64,000 nt of DNA from Candidatus Gastranaerophilales bacterium (GTDB taxonomy: Bacteria > Cyanobacteriota > Vampirovibrionia > Gastranaerophilales > Gastranaerophilaceae), in contig CALURK010000002.1 of assembly GCA_944323165.1 (NCBI GenBank), forward strand, positions 145,474-209,473. The letters are read 5' to 3'. Positions 1 through 8,663 of this stretch are shown in pieces (the first letter of the stretch is position 1; every line of letters starts with the position of its first letter). The notes below the pieces were generated by a model, which saw only the letters and a program-made list of their open reading frames with translations, was not told where the DNA came from and did no database searches. The translations under genes and the position numbers were made by a program.

Positions 1-72
1 AAAATTAGAAAAATCGAAATTGTTTGGCATCCAAAGCGGATTACTGTTAATAGTGTTGAAATTAAAATCCAT
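1..72 (-). CDS. N-terminal end of an unidentified protein, cut by the window edge
   Basis: On the minus strand an ATG at 70-72 opens a frame that stays open to base 1 (24 codons, starting MDFNFNTINS). A Shine-Dalgarno-like AAAGGGA lies just upstream on the same strand. The visible residues are rich in Asn and Phe and show no signal peptide. There is too little sequence for a family call. It is divergent from era. Confidence 0.5.
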   Translation of the reverse strand, partial: MDFNFNTINSNPLWMPNNFDFSNF

Positions 73-206
73 GTTTATCCCTTTTTAATATCCCTTGAAT
101 ATATAAAGTTTATGTTAAATAAAAAATTGCTTTTTCGTAATAAAAATTTACAAAAAAATCATGTAAAGATATGGTACAGAATAAATTTTTAGTATAGAAT
201 TGATGT

Positions 207-1103
207 ATGAAGTGTGGTTTTGTAACAATATTAGGGCGTCCTAATGTTGGCAAATCTACTCTTTTGAATCAGATGCTGGGACAGAAGATAGTAATTGCAA
301 CAGACAAGGCGCAAACTACGAGGAAAAGAATAAAAGGGATTTTAACCGAAGAGAATGGACAGATTGTGTTTATAGATACACCGGGTGTCCATAGACCATT
401 GAATAAGTTGGGAGAATTTTTATTAGATGAGGCAAAAGTTGCGGTTCCGGATGCGGATTTGATATTATTTTTGGTTGATGGATCAGAACCCGCCGGTAAG
501 GGTGACAAGTGGATAGTGGAAAATATTCTAAAAGATATTAAAATACCTGTGTTACTTGTTATGAATAAAGTAGACAAAGTAAAAAATGTACAGAAAATAG
601 AAGAAAATTTAATGTCTTATAAAACACTGTTCAAAGAAAATGTTCCGGTAGTCAGAATTTCTGCAAAAACAGGAAGAAATAAAGATACTCTTTTAGAAAA
701 TATCTATAAGAAATTGCCAGAAGGAGAAAAATTATATCCGGATGATGTTATAACAGAAGAGAGTATGCGAAGTGTAGCAGAAGAAATAATAAGAGAGAAA
801 ATTCTTATTCATACCCAAGATGAAATACCTCATTCGGTGGCAATAAAGATAGATAGGTATGAAGAAAAAGAGGATATAGATAAAATTTATGCAATCATAT
901 ATTGCGAGCAAAAAAGTCAAAAGGGTATTTTGATAGGAAAAGGCGGTTTATTACTAAAAACAATAGGTACAGAAGCTCGTTTAGAATTGGAAGAGATTTT
1001 AGAAAAAAAAGTTTATTTAAATTTGGAAGTAAAGGTGGAAAAAGATTGGAGAAAGAAAGAAAAATTATTAAAAGATTTTGGATATCAATCCAAAGATCAA
1101 TAG
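207..1103 (+). CDS. era: GTPase Era, 30S ribosome assembly
   Basis: Era is a GTPase that binds 16S rRNA and helps mature the 30S subunit. The 298-residue length is normal for the family. The G1 P-loop GRPNVGKS is at residues 10-17, DTPG forms G3 near residue 52, and NKVD forms G4 near residue 121. The C-terminal part contains a KH-type RNA-binding segment with the GKGG loop. No Shine-Dalgarno precedes the ATG. A -10-like TAGAAT at 195-200 ends six bases before the start, so the transcript may be leaderless. The following gene starts about 110 bases downstream. The assignment is secure from the motifs. Confidence 0.96.
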   Translation: MKCGFVTILGRPNVGKSTLLNQMLGQKIVIATDKAQTTRKRIKGILTEENGQIVFIDTPGVHRPLNKLGEFLLDEAKVAVPDADLILFLVDGSEPAGKGDKWIVENILKDIKIPVLLVMNKVDKVKNVQKIEENLMSYKTLFKENVPVVRISAKTGRNKDTLLENIYKKLPEGEKLYPDDVITEESMRSVAEEIIREKILIHTQDEIPHSVAIKIDRYEEKEDIDKIYAIIYCEQKSQKGILIGKGGLLLKTIGTEARLELEEILEKKVYLNLEVKVEKDWRKKEKLLKDFGYQSKDQ

Positions 1104-1211
1104 CAAAAAAATCTTTCATGTGCTTTATTATAAATGAAAGTGTGTGAAAAAGATATAAGTCAAAATTTATGAACATGAAAATATTAAAAGTGTGTGTTAG
1201 GAGATTTTAGA

Positions 1212-3539
1212 ATGAAAGTTGAAAACATTGGTGTTACATTAGGAACAAACAATTTTACAATCAAGAAATCAAAAAATCAGAAAAACAGTTCACCTTCGTT
1301 TAAGCGGAACTGGGCGGAACATGCAAGTTGGGGTGCTAATTATTTAAAAGAGTCAGGTACTACAAATTTTAAGTTATTTTCGTTTCCAGACGCTAAAGCT
1401 GTGTTTGTAGAAGTAGCAGATAGAGCTGTTGCAGAATTTACAAATATAAGAGATAGGTTATTAAAAATAGTAGGAGTGTCCTTAGCTGGAGCGGGTGCTG
1501 CTGCAACTGTTGACACATCAAAAAATAATTCGCAAGAGCAACCGGAAATAAAAACAGTTGATCAGAAAACAAGAATATATCCAATGGAGCACAAAGGTGC
1601 AGGTGTTTATGAGGTTAATGGAGTTAATGCAAAGGTTGATGATAATTATAGGTATATAATTATTGATAAAAACAATGAAATAAATATTGTAAAAGATCCG
1701 TATGCCAAAAAGCAAGACGATATTTTAGGATGGAGCTCTGTATATAATTCTGATAATTATAAGTGGCAAAATACTTCTTGGTTGGAGGGAAAAGATCCAC
1801 GTCGTATAGTCAGAAAGCCGGGCGAACCTTTGCGTGGGCTTGAAAAACTTATAATAGATGAAGTAAATATTCCGACTTTATCAAAGGAAGGTGATTTTCA
1901 AAGTGCAAAATCAAGAATTGATACAATCGCACAACGTGGAGTAGCAACAGCGATAGAGTTGATGCCGGTAGAGAATACATACTCAAAACAATGGGGGTAT
2001 GATGGTGTTGACAAGTTTGCTGTAAATTCTAATTTAGGGACTCCTGAACAATTAAAAGAGTTAGTTGATTATGCACATGGAAAAGGGCTTAATGTTGTAA
2101 TGGATATGGTGCCAAATCACATGGGACCTGATGGTAATTACTTGGGGCAAACTGGCCCATATATAAAATGTTCAGGAGAATTTGGTGACCTATTAAATTA
2201 TCAGGGTGAAAATAATAGATATGTAAGAGATTGGATGGTAAATGCAGCTCTATGGTGGGCAAATGAATTCAAGGTTGATGGAATAAGGTTAGATTTGACC
2301 AAGGATATGGATTCTGACTATACATTAAGACAGATTGCATTGGAACTTAACGAGCATAATCCAAATGTGTTTGTGATCGCTGAGGACCACCGCAACAAAA
2401 TGCATTCACTTACTAGTTACTATACACCTGATAGGATGACACATAACGAACAAATTGAAGATATTGATAATCGTATAGAATGTATAAGGAAAGGCTGGAA
2501 AGATTCACCTTGGAGTATCGGTATTGATAGTGAATGGGATTCAAATTACAGGTCTTCGTTGATAGATAATGTTCTATCTCCAAATGGAGCAAATCTTAAT
2601 AAATTAGACGAAAACTTAGCATCTTCTCATTATAGAGTAAAGTATGGTTTGAGTCATGACGAGATCGGGAATGAGGATGGAACACGCTTGATTCCAAAAT
2701 ATTTAGTAAGGCATTTCTTTTTATCTTCAAAAGTAGATGGTGCAAATGAAGCTTCAAGGGGACAGAAAGCGGCTCAAGCTTCTCAAAAGTTAGCAGAATT
2801 AATAGTATCAAAAGAATTTGAAAATCTTACTAATTCGGAATTGGCTGTAGCAGAAAAGAACATTGGTTTGAACGAATTTATTCCTAAAATAGACTTGATA
2901 AATGCTTTCAAATCAGCATTGGCCAAACAAAAAACGGTATTAGGTACAGTGATGACGACTCCGGGCCCAAAAATGTATTTCCAAGGTGATGATGAAGTGG
3001 ATTTGTCACAGTTTAAATTCTTTAGAGAATTGTCTGGTGATAGAGTACAAAGAGAGTCAGATCCGAGAGAAATTTTCAAAATATACAAAGAAAAAGGATA
3101 TGACACTTTAGAAAAATTTGCGCGTCCTGATTCTACACTGGGAAAGGTAAAATATGGTGGCATGTTCGCTGATGTTCCAAATGAAATGATTAAGTACTCA
3201 CAAGATTTAAGAGCTCTTATAGATAAGTATCCTTCTATAGAAAAAGGTGAAATTAGCGGTACATATAAAGATTTCAATAATAATATTCATATTCATAAAT
3301 TAAAGTATGAGAATGAAGAAACAATGGTGATAAAAAATTATGGAACAGGATTTCATAATAAATCATATGGTTTTGATGGATTTCCTGACAATTCAGTCTG
3401 GGAAGAAGTTTTCAATAGTGATGATGTGAAATATTGTGGTGGCGGATATTCTAATGCCGGTCGAAAGGATATAACTCGCAATAACCAGAATTTATCAGTT
3501 GCACCAAATAGCATTGTTGTATTAAGACGAGTAAAATAG
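1212..3539 (+). CDS. GH13 alpha-amylase/branching-enzyme family protein
   Basis: This is a 775-residue alpha-glucan-active enzyme of glycoside hydrolase family 13. Counted from the ATG at 1212, region I is DMVPNHMG (about 298-305) and region II is GIRLDLT with nucleophile D361. Region III is VIAED with acid/base E391 and region IV is LSHDEIGN with H482 and D483, so all catalytic residues are present. The N-terminal 200 residues look like a CBM48-type domain interrupted by an Ala/Gly-rich insert near 88-100. There is no signal peptide, so it probably acts inside the cell on glycogen-like glucan. A GTG 18 bases upstream is possible, but AGGAG at 1199-1203 favours this ATG. Branching enzyme and maltooligosyltrehalose trehalohydrolase cannot be separated here. 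It carries SFK at residues 29-31 (see findings). Confidence 0.85.
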   Translation: MKVENIGVTLGTNNFTIKKSKNQKNSSPSFKRNWAEHASWGANYLKESGTTNFKLFSFPDAKAVFVEVADRAVAEFTNIRDRLLKIVGVSLAGAGAAATVDTSKNNSQEQPEIKTVDQKTRIYPMEHKGAGVYEVNGVNAKVDDNYRYIIIDKNNEINIVKDPYAKKQDDILGWSSVYNSDNYKWQNTSWLEGKDPRRIVRKPGEPLRGLEKLIIDEVNIPTLSKEGDFQSAKSRIDTIAQRGVATAIELMPVENTYSKQWGYDGVDKFAVNSNLGTPEQLKELVDYAHGKGLNVVMDMVPNHMGPDGNYLGQTGPYIKCSGEFGDLLNYQGENNRYVRDWMVNAALWWANEFKVDGIRLDLTKDMDSDYTLRQIALELNEHNPNVFVIAEDHRNKMHSLTSYYTPDRMTHNEQIEDIDNRIECIRKGWKDSPWSIGIDSEWDSNYRSSLIDNVLSPNGANLNKLDENLASSHYRVKYGLSHDEIGNEDGTRLIPKYLVRHFFLSSKVDGANEASRGQKAAQASQKLAELIVSKEFENLTNSELAVAEKNIGLNEFIPKIDLINAFKSALAKQKTVLGTVMTTPGPKMYFQGDDEVDLSQFKFFRELSGDRVQRESDPREIFKIYKEKGYDTLEKFARPDSTLGKVKYGGMFADVPNEMIKYSQDLRALIDKYPSIEKGEISGTYKDFNNNIHIHKLKYENEETMVIKNYGTGFHNKSYGFDGFPDNSVWEEVFNSDDVKYCGGGYSNAGRKDITRNNQNLSVAPNSIVVLRRVK

Positions 3540-3560
3540 GTAAGGTAAATATATTTAAAG

Positions 3561-3593
3561 AAGCGGTAAAATTTATATAAGTTTTACCGCTTT
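3561..3593 (+). terminator. Hairpin terminator after the GH13 gene
   Basis: The arms AAGCGGTAAAA and TTTTACCGCTT form an 11-bp stem around a loop of about 10 bases. Only a short T-rich stretch follows. It lies directly after the stop codon of the GH13 gene. Confidence 0.65.
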
Positions 3594-3637
3594 ACAATAT
3601 TTTACTTTATGTTACTATTAGAAAAAAGGATTTGAAA

Positions 3638-3712
3638 ATGACATTAAAAGGCAGAAGACATCATCATACTCATACGAACCCGAAAGGGCGTAGAGTGTTG
3701 TTGCTTCTCTAG
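3638..3712 (+). CDS. Possible 24-residue His-rich leader peptide
   Basis: An ATG at 3638 with a good Shine-Dalgarno (AAAGGA at 3625-3630, spacing 7) opens a 24-codon frame ending in TAG. The peptide begins MTLKGRR, has HHHTHT at residues 8-13 and ends RRVLLLL. Its 3' half lies inside an inverted repeat, as in attenuator leader peptides, but the downstream gene is not a histidine biosynthesis gene. It could instead be a chance ORF within a structured leader RNA. Confidence 0.35.
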   Translation: MTLKGRRHHHTHTNPKGRRVLLLL

Positions 3713-3738
3713 GCATTCTTTTAATCGGCTCTTTCGGG
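3679..3738 (+). promoter_or_regulatory. Structured RNA element ahead of the 409-residue protein gene
   Basis: Bases 3679-3689 (CCCGAAAGGGC) can pair with 3728-3738 (GCTCTTTCGGG), giving 11 pairs with one G-U. An inner hairpin pairs TAGAG at 3691-3695 with CTCTA at 3707-3711. The 5' arm can also fold on itself (CCC-GAAA-GGG), so two mutually exclusive structures exist. No T-tract follows, so it is not a plain terminator. It could be a cis-regulatory leader or a small RNA. Confidence 0.4.
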
Positions 3739-3786
3739 ATATTTTGAGAGAAGGTAAAGGGTACGATTAAAAGGAGAATTTAGAAA

Positions 3787-5016
3787 ATGTCACTAATAAA
3801 TTTAATATCAGCAATAGGTAATAATTCAAGCATTTATCCGTTAATAGTTCGTGATTGTGGAATAGAAAATCCTGTTAAGATTGGAATGACTTACAGCCAA
3901 AATTTAAAGGATTCAAAACAAATGGCTAATAATGCTTTTAGGGAACGTACAATTGATGAGTACGGTTCGTCAATTGTATGGTTAGGTGGAATCCCTGTTA
4001 TGAACAGTGTTTGTGACTGGATGATAAAGAAGTTCGGTTTTGATCCGTCAGTAAACATCAGTTTATTAAAGGAAAACGATTCACAAGGTTTAAAATACAA
4101 TATTGAAAAATTTAAAAATACTGCTCCAGAGGAGGTAAAGAGCCTTGAGAAAGTTTTAAATAATAAATCAAAATATCAGAAATTATTAGCTGGTAAGTTT
4201 GTATTATCAACAGCTATTCCTGTATTGTTGATGGGGTATTTGCTTCCAAAATCAAATTTTGCGTTGACTGCAAAATTAAAAAAGAAGCAGGAAGCTGTAA
4301 AACCGATTTTAGAAGAAACTCAAAAGGCAGAAAAAAAATATGAAATGGGGGGAGAACAACCGTCTTTTAAAGGATTTTCTGCTTGTCTTGCTAATATGTC
4401 TACTGTAAATAAAATGGCAGTAACTGATGGAGGTTTAACAGTAGGAAGAGTTTATACTGCAAGAAACAAGTATGAAAAGTTGGAAAATGGATTTAAAATG
4501 ACAATGATGATGTTTTTAAACTTTGTTGCTCCAATATGGATAGCGAAGGGGTTTGATAGTTTATCGGGAAGATTATTTAATACAAATGTAAATCTGGATC
4601 CAAAACTCTTGGCAAATAAGTCTTTTATTGATTCAATAAAAAACGGAACATTAGATATTCCGGAGGGTAATTATATAGAATATCTTGATAAAAATCCTAA
4701 TTCACAAGTTTCAAAATTATGTGAAAAGTATTGTGGGGTCAAGTATCTAAAAAATGGAATAAGAGATCCAAGGGAGTATGTAGATGAAAAAGGCATTGAG
4801 AAATTTTTACAGGAAGTAAAGAAATTTTCGCAGGAAGCAAAGGCTTCAGATAATATAGAGAAATACGCCAAAAAAGCCTTAAAAGTTAAATCTGCAAATA
4901 TCTTGGCAAATGTAGGCATAAGCAGTTTACTTTTAGCAGTAGCTCTTCCTAAGGTAACATTTATTCTAAGAAAGAAAGTTACAGGATCTGACGCAGAACC
5001 TGGTTTGGCAAAATAG
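3787..5016 (+). CDS. Orphan membrane protein with SFKG motif
   Basis: I do not recognise this 409-residue protein. It has hydrophobic segments near residues 136-154 (FVLSTAIPVLLMGYLL), 235-252 (MTMMMFLNFVAPIWIA) and 372-388 (ILANVGISSLLLAVAL). Lys/Glu-rich soluble parts lie between them, and SFKG occurs near residue 196. The layout resembles the two orphan membrane proteins at 59.1-61.3 kb. A Shine-Dalgarno (AAGGAG) precedes the ATG. It is convergent with the radical SAM gene, whose stop lies five bases away. No function is proposed. Confidence 0.75.
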   Translation: MSLINLISAIGNNSSIYPLIVRDCGIENPVKIGMTYSQNLKDSKQMANNAFRERTIDEYGSSIVWLGGIPVMNSVCDWMIKKFGFDPSVNISLLKENDSQGLKYNIEKFKNTAPEEVKSLEKVLNNKSKYQKLLAGKFVLSTAIPVLLMGYLLPKSNFALTAKLKKKQEAVKPILEETQKAEKKYEMGGEQPSFKGFSACLANMSTVNKMAVTDGGLTVGRVYTARNKYEKLENGFKMTMMMFLNFVAPIWIAKGFDSLSGRLFNTNVNLDPKLLANKSFIDSIKNGTLDIPEGNYIEYLDKNPNSQVSKLCEKYCGVKYLKNGIRDPREYVDEKGIEKFLQEVKKFSQEAKASDNIEKYAKKALKVKSANILANVGISSLLLAVALPKVTFILRKKVTGSDAEPGLAK

Positions 5017-5021
5017 GAATT

Positions 5022-6419
5022 CTATTTTTTTCTAATCAAATTAATACCTGCTTTAAAATAATTCTTAAATTCAGCAAAGCTCCTTAGTGAAAGCAGTGTT
5101 TTGAGGATAAATTTTGGTCTGAGATAAAAGCGTTTAACAGCTTTTTTGTGAAGTTCGAAAATTCTTTCTTTAGTTAGTTCGTGCGATCTTACTACTGGTT
5201 GGTAGTATGCACTTTTGAAATCCATATTTCCATCAACAAGCTTATTCAGCATAGCGTAAGCAAAAAACTTTGTCCCAGGAAGAGGGGTTGCAGTGTAGAA
5301 GCTTATAAAATTGCTGTCAAGTTCTATTGCAAATCTAATGGTTTCTTCAACAGTTTCCTCTGTTTCCCAAGGAAGTCCTATTACAAAGTAATTATAAATT
5401 TTGATTTTATTCTTTTTTAGAATTTTTACGGTCTTTCTAATATCATCAAGCGTAATTTTTTTGCCAATGTTGTCTAACATTTTTTGAGAACCGCTTTCAA
5501 CTCCAATACTTACAAGTCTGCAACCTGATTTATACATCATTTTTGCCATCTCTTCATCCATAGTATCGGCCCTTGTATTAGATGACCAAGTTATCTTAAG
5601 TCCGCTATCAATTATTTTTTTGCATAAATCGATAGTCCAATCTCTATTAATATTGAAGATATCTGACCAGAATAAGAAATTTCTTATATTATATTTTTCG
5701 ACGCATTCTTTGATTTCTGCAATAATGTTTTCCGCAGATCTCATTCTGACTTTAGCTCCCGAAACAGGTGTTGCCAAGCAGAAGAAACAGTGAAACGGAC
5801 AGCCTCTTGAAACTTTAATTACCCCCTGAACTTTTCCGTTATCAGGTCTTATGTATTTAGAGTTGTCAACCAAGTGCCTTGCTGGAAACGGCAGAATATC
5901 CAAATCTTCTATAAAAGGGCGTTTCTCATTTTTTACAGACTGGAAGTTTTCACGGTAGCATATTCCCAATATTTCATTGTCAGGTACACCGTTTAATATA
6001 TCTCTGAGGGTAAATTCGGCCTCTCCCATAATTACATAGTCTAAAAACGGATTTTCATATATAGCGTTTGTGTTATATGTTAAAAAAGGCGCACCTTTTA
6101 CTATCGTTTTAAGGGATGGTAAAATCTCCTTTGCCTGTCTTACCCAGTCCATGTCCGACAAAAATGTCGGTGTTGCAACATTGACAACAAGATAGTGCGG
6201 CTTAAATTCTTTTAATTCTTTCAAGAAATCTCCGCCTTGGCTATAATCTTCAATTTTAGCTTCAAACCCGCACATTTCCGCAATAGATGCCAAATACATT
6301 AAATCTGTTGGCGGAAGAGGCGGAATCACCAGTAAATCCTCAGTAGGCTGCTGACATCTGTCTTCCCTGTTAAGAACAGGTGAAGGTGGATATATTAGTA
6401 AAACTCTACCCTTTGTCAT
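5022..6419 (-). CDS. B12-binding-domain radical SAM protein
   Basis: This 465-residue protein has an N-terminal cobalamin-binding-like domain (about residues 5-150, starting RVLLIYPPSP). A radical SAM core follows, with cluster motif C207-X3-C211-X2-C214. The HopP/BchE-like class of such enzymes performs methylations or ring rearrangements, but the substrate cannot be read from sequence. Its ATG overlaps the stop of the upstream sugar transporter gene by four bases (ATGA), so the two are translationally coupled. This may hint at modification of an imported compound, which is inference only. The length is typical. Confidence 0.85.
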   Translation of the reverse strand: MTKGRVLLIYPPSPVLNREDRCQQPTEDLLVIPPLPPTDLMYLASIAEMCGFEAKIEDYSQGGDFLKELKEFKPHYLVVNVATPTFLSDMDWVRQAKEILPSLKTIVKGAPFLTYNTNAIYENPFLDYVIMGEAEFTLRDILNGVPDNEILGICYRENFQSVKNEKRPFIEDLDILPFPARHLVDNSKYIRPDNGKVQGVIKVSRGCPFHCFFCLATPVSGAKVRMRSAENIIAEIKECVEKYNIRNFLFWSDIFNINRDWTIDLCKKIIDSGLKITWSSNTRADTMDEEMAKMMYKSGCRLVSIGVESGSQKMLDNIGKKITLDDIRKTVKILKKNKIKIYNYFVIGLPWETEETVEETIRFAIELDSNFISFYTATPLPGTKFFAYAMLNKLVDGNMDFKSAYYQPVVRSHELTKERIFELHKKAVKRFYLRPKFILKTLLSLRSFAEFKNYFKAGINLIRKK

Positions 6420-7789
6420 TCAACGACCTTTTCTTTAACTCTTGAGGCAATTGCTGCAGCAGTAACAAGGCAGATTGCTCCGATAAAGAAAGTGTATTCC
6501 CAGTGATAATTAACACCACCGATTACATTAAAGCTGCATTTGTTTATAACCCAAGAAACAAGCGTACAAACAAAAACTTGCGGACCAGCGATAAATATAT
6601 TGAATATCCCCATAACAGATCCCTCTGTTCCAGGTTTTATGTACTGAGAAAGCATCGCAAACGGAAGAGCACAAATACTTGCCCAGCCGATACCGGAAAT
6701 TGCCATTAAAAGAGCTACAAGTTTTACATTTGTTGTAAATATAGCCATACCAAGGAACGCTAGTGCCATTGATAACATAGAAATTATATGAACTTTTTTG
6801 TTTCCGTACTTAACTGATAGAACCCCGATAGGTATAGCGACAAGAAAACAAACCAAATTAAATATCGCAAAACAAACAGAAGAGAAATTAGTTCCTGCAA
6901 GTACAGCAGAATCATAGCTTGATTTTACAACTTCTGAAACGTCAGCCAAATCAGGGACTCCAAATACTGTGTGTACACAATATTGAGTAAAATAAATCAT
7001 CATGCACATATTCCCAATCCAAGTGAAAAACTGCATCCAGCAGATTTTTCCAACTTCAGGTGAAAGTGCAAAAAAATCTTTAAGCGCATTTAAAATATTA
7101 AATTTTTCCTTGTTTTCATCTTCTTTCGGAACATATCTTTTTTCTTTTATAGAAAGACAAGTCCAAATCATACCTAATGAGAAAGCCAGCGCTGCCATAA
7201 TGAACTGAGCATTAATAGACATCTGGTAATTAAAAGCCCATTTTAAGAAAGGTGCAGTACCAGCTGCAACAACAGAGCCGAGTCCGATTGCAAGACTTAT
7301 ATAAGAATTTGCAATAGAATGCTGTTCAGGAGGAACTACATCAGGAATAAGTGCTCTGTATGGACCTTGAGCAATATTAACGCAAGCATCTAATATCCAA
7401 ATCATGACTGCTGCAAAGAATAAAGCTGCAAGTTCAGGGAATTTTATATGTAAAACGGAAGAAATAAAGTTTGTAATCAATTCCGAATTAGGTAAAGCCC
7501 AAAGAGCCACTGCTGAAAGAAGAGCACCACCTAAAAGATAAGGTCTTCTTCTTCCAAAAATAGAAGAAGTTTTATCACTAAGTGCACCAATGACAGGTTG
7601 AACGACCATGCCTGTAAATGGTCCTGCAAGCCAAATTAAACCGAATAAAAGAGGGGATGCTCCCAAATCTTCGGTAACAGGACCTGATAAAATTATTCTC
7701 ATTTGCCAAGCAAATTGCAGTCCAAAAAAACCAAGTGCAAAACTCAAAAATTTTGCAGTGTTAAACTTTTTTAAAGAATTTTCTTCCAT
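6416..7789 (-). CDS. MFS transporter, SLC45/GPH-like sugar symporter
   Basis: This is a roughly 457-residue major facilitator with about 12 hydrophobic helices. The loop motif SDKTSSIFGRRRPY (near residues 75-88) and the N-terminal pattern match the sucrose/maltose SLC45-like or glycoside-cation symporter branch. It probably imports a glucoside or disaccharide across the inner membrane. An ATG 15 bases upstream exists, but GGAGAG five bases before this ATG favours the shorter form. The last four bases overlap the radical SAM gene. The substrate is unproven. Confidence 0.85.
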   Translation of the reverse strand: MEENSLKKFNTAKFLSFALGFFGLQFAWQMRIILSGPVTEDLGASPLLFGLIWLAGPFTGMVVQPVIGALSDKTSSIFGRRRPYLLGGALLSAVALWALPNSELITNFISSVLHIKFPELAALFFAAVMIWILDACVNIAQGPYRALIPDVVPPEQHSIANSYISLAIGLGSVVAAGTAPFLKWAFNYQMSINAQFIMAALAFSLGMIWTCLSIKEKRYVPKEDENKEKFNILNALKDFFALSPEVGKICWMQFFTWIGNMCMMIYFTQYCVHTVFGVPDLADVSEVVKSSYDSAVLAGTNFSSVCFAIFNLVCFLVAIPIGVLSVKYGNKKVHIISMLSMALAFLGMAIFTTNVKLVALLMAISGIGWASICALPFAMLSQYIKPGTEGSVMGIFNIFIAGPQVFVCTLVSWVINKCSFNVIGGVNYHWEYTFFIGAICLVTAAAIASRVKEKVVE

Positions 7790-7864
7790 TTTGTCTCTCC
7801 ACACATCTATTTACATAGTTTACAAGCAACAAAAAGCCCCGTCAATACATTAACGTATAAAGGT

Positions 7865-8560
7865 TTAATACATTGTAATTATTTTATCAATTCCACTTTT
7901 TGCAATGTTAAACAATTCAACCATTTTGTCGAATTCGTAAGGTTCACCCTCAGAAGTTGTTTGAAAATCAACGATTTTTCCACTTTTTGTTAAAACTACA
8001 TTTGAATCCACTTGCGCATGAGAGTCCTCTGCATAGTTTAAATCTAATTTTATATCACCGTCAACAATACCAATAGAGATTGCTCCAATAGGTTCTATAA
8101 TAGGATTTTTTTTTAAATCTCCCGATTCTAAAAGCTTATTAACAGCATCCCTAAGCGCAAGAAAACCGCCGCAAATACTTGCAGTTCTTGTTCCGCCATC
8201 AGCTTGAATAACATCAGCATCAATTGTAATAGTCATATTAGGCATTTTCTCCAAATCAACGCAAGCTCTAAGACTTCTTCCAATAAGTCTTTGAATTTCT
8301 TGAGTTCTACCTGAAACTTTTTCACGCTCTCTTTTACATCTGGTATTGGTTGAAGCCGGAAGTAGTGAATATTCAGCTGTAACCCATCCTCTATTATCAT
8401 TTTCATCCATCCATTTTGGCTTTTTAAGTTCTGCTGATGCTGTTACAATAACTTTTGTATCTCCAAATTCCGTAAGAACCGAGCCTAAAGCGTGTTTAGT
8501 AAAGTTGTGTGTAAAATGTATTTCCCTTAATTGGTTGTTTTCTCTTCCGTCTATCCTCAT
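7865..8560 (-). CDS. rph: Ribonuclease PH
   Basis: RNase PH is a phosphorolytic 3'-5' exonuclease that trims tRNA 3' ends. The 231-residue length is normal, slightly short. Family blocks are visible: MRIDGRENNQLR at the N-terminus, GDTKVIVTAS, the basic loop with RTQEIQRLIGRSLRA, DADVIQADGGTRTASI, and EDSHAQVDSNVVLT. A Shine-Dalgarno (GGGAG) precedes the ATG. The RdgB partner often fused or adjacent to rph is not seen here. Confidence 0.95.
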   Translation of the reverse strand: MRIDGRENNQLREIHFTHNFTKHALGSVLTEFGDTKVIVTASAELKKPKWMDENDNRGWVTAEYSLLPASTNTRCKREREKVSGRTQEIQRLIGRSLRACVDLEKMPNMTITIDADVIQADGGTRTASICGGFLALRDAVNKLLESGDLKKNPIIEPIGAISIGIVDGDIKLDLNYAEDSHAQVDSNVVLTKSGKIVDFQTTSEGEPYEFDKMVELFNIAKSGIDKIITMY

Positions 8561-8612
8561 AAAATTCTCCCTTTTTTATTAATTATATAACAAATAAGGT
8601 GCGAAATTTGCT

Positions 8613-8646
8613 TAAAAAAAAGAGCATCAAATAGATGCCCTTTTTT
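8613..8646 (-). terminator. Terminator of the 509-residue protein gene
   Basis: Read on the minus strand, GGGCATC and GATGCTC form a stem with one mismatch, followed by a run of eight T. It sits just downstream of the stop at 8664. Confidence 0.75.
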
Positions 8647-8663
8647 ATTTTAGAAATCTTACT

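Noticed and set aside
1108..1140. CTTTCAT/ATGAAAG inverted repeat after era
   Set aside because: The stem is only seven AT-rich pairs with no T-tract, so it is too weak to call a terminator.
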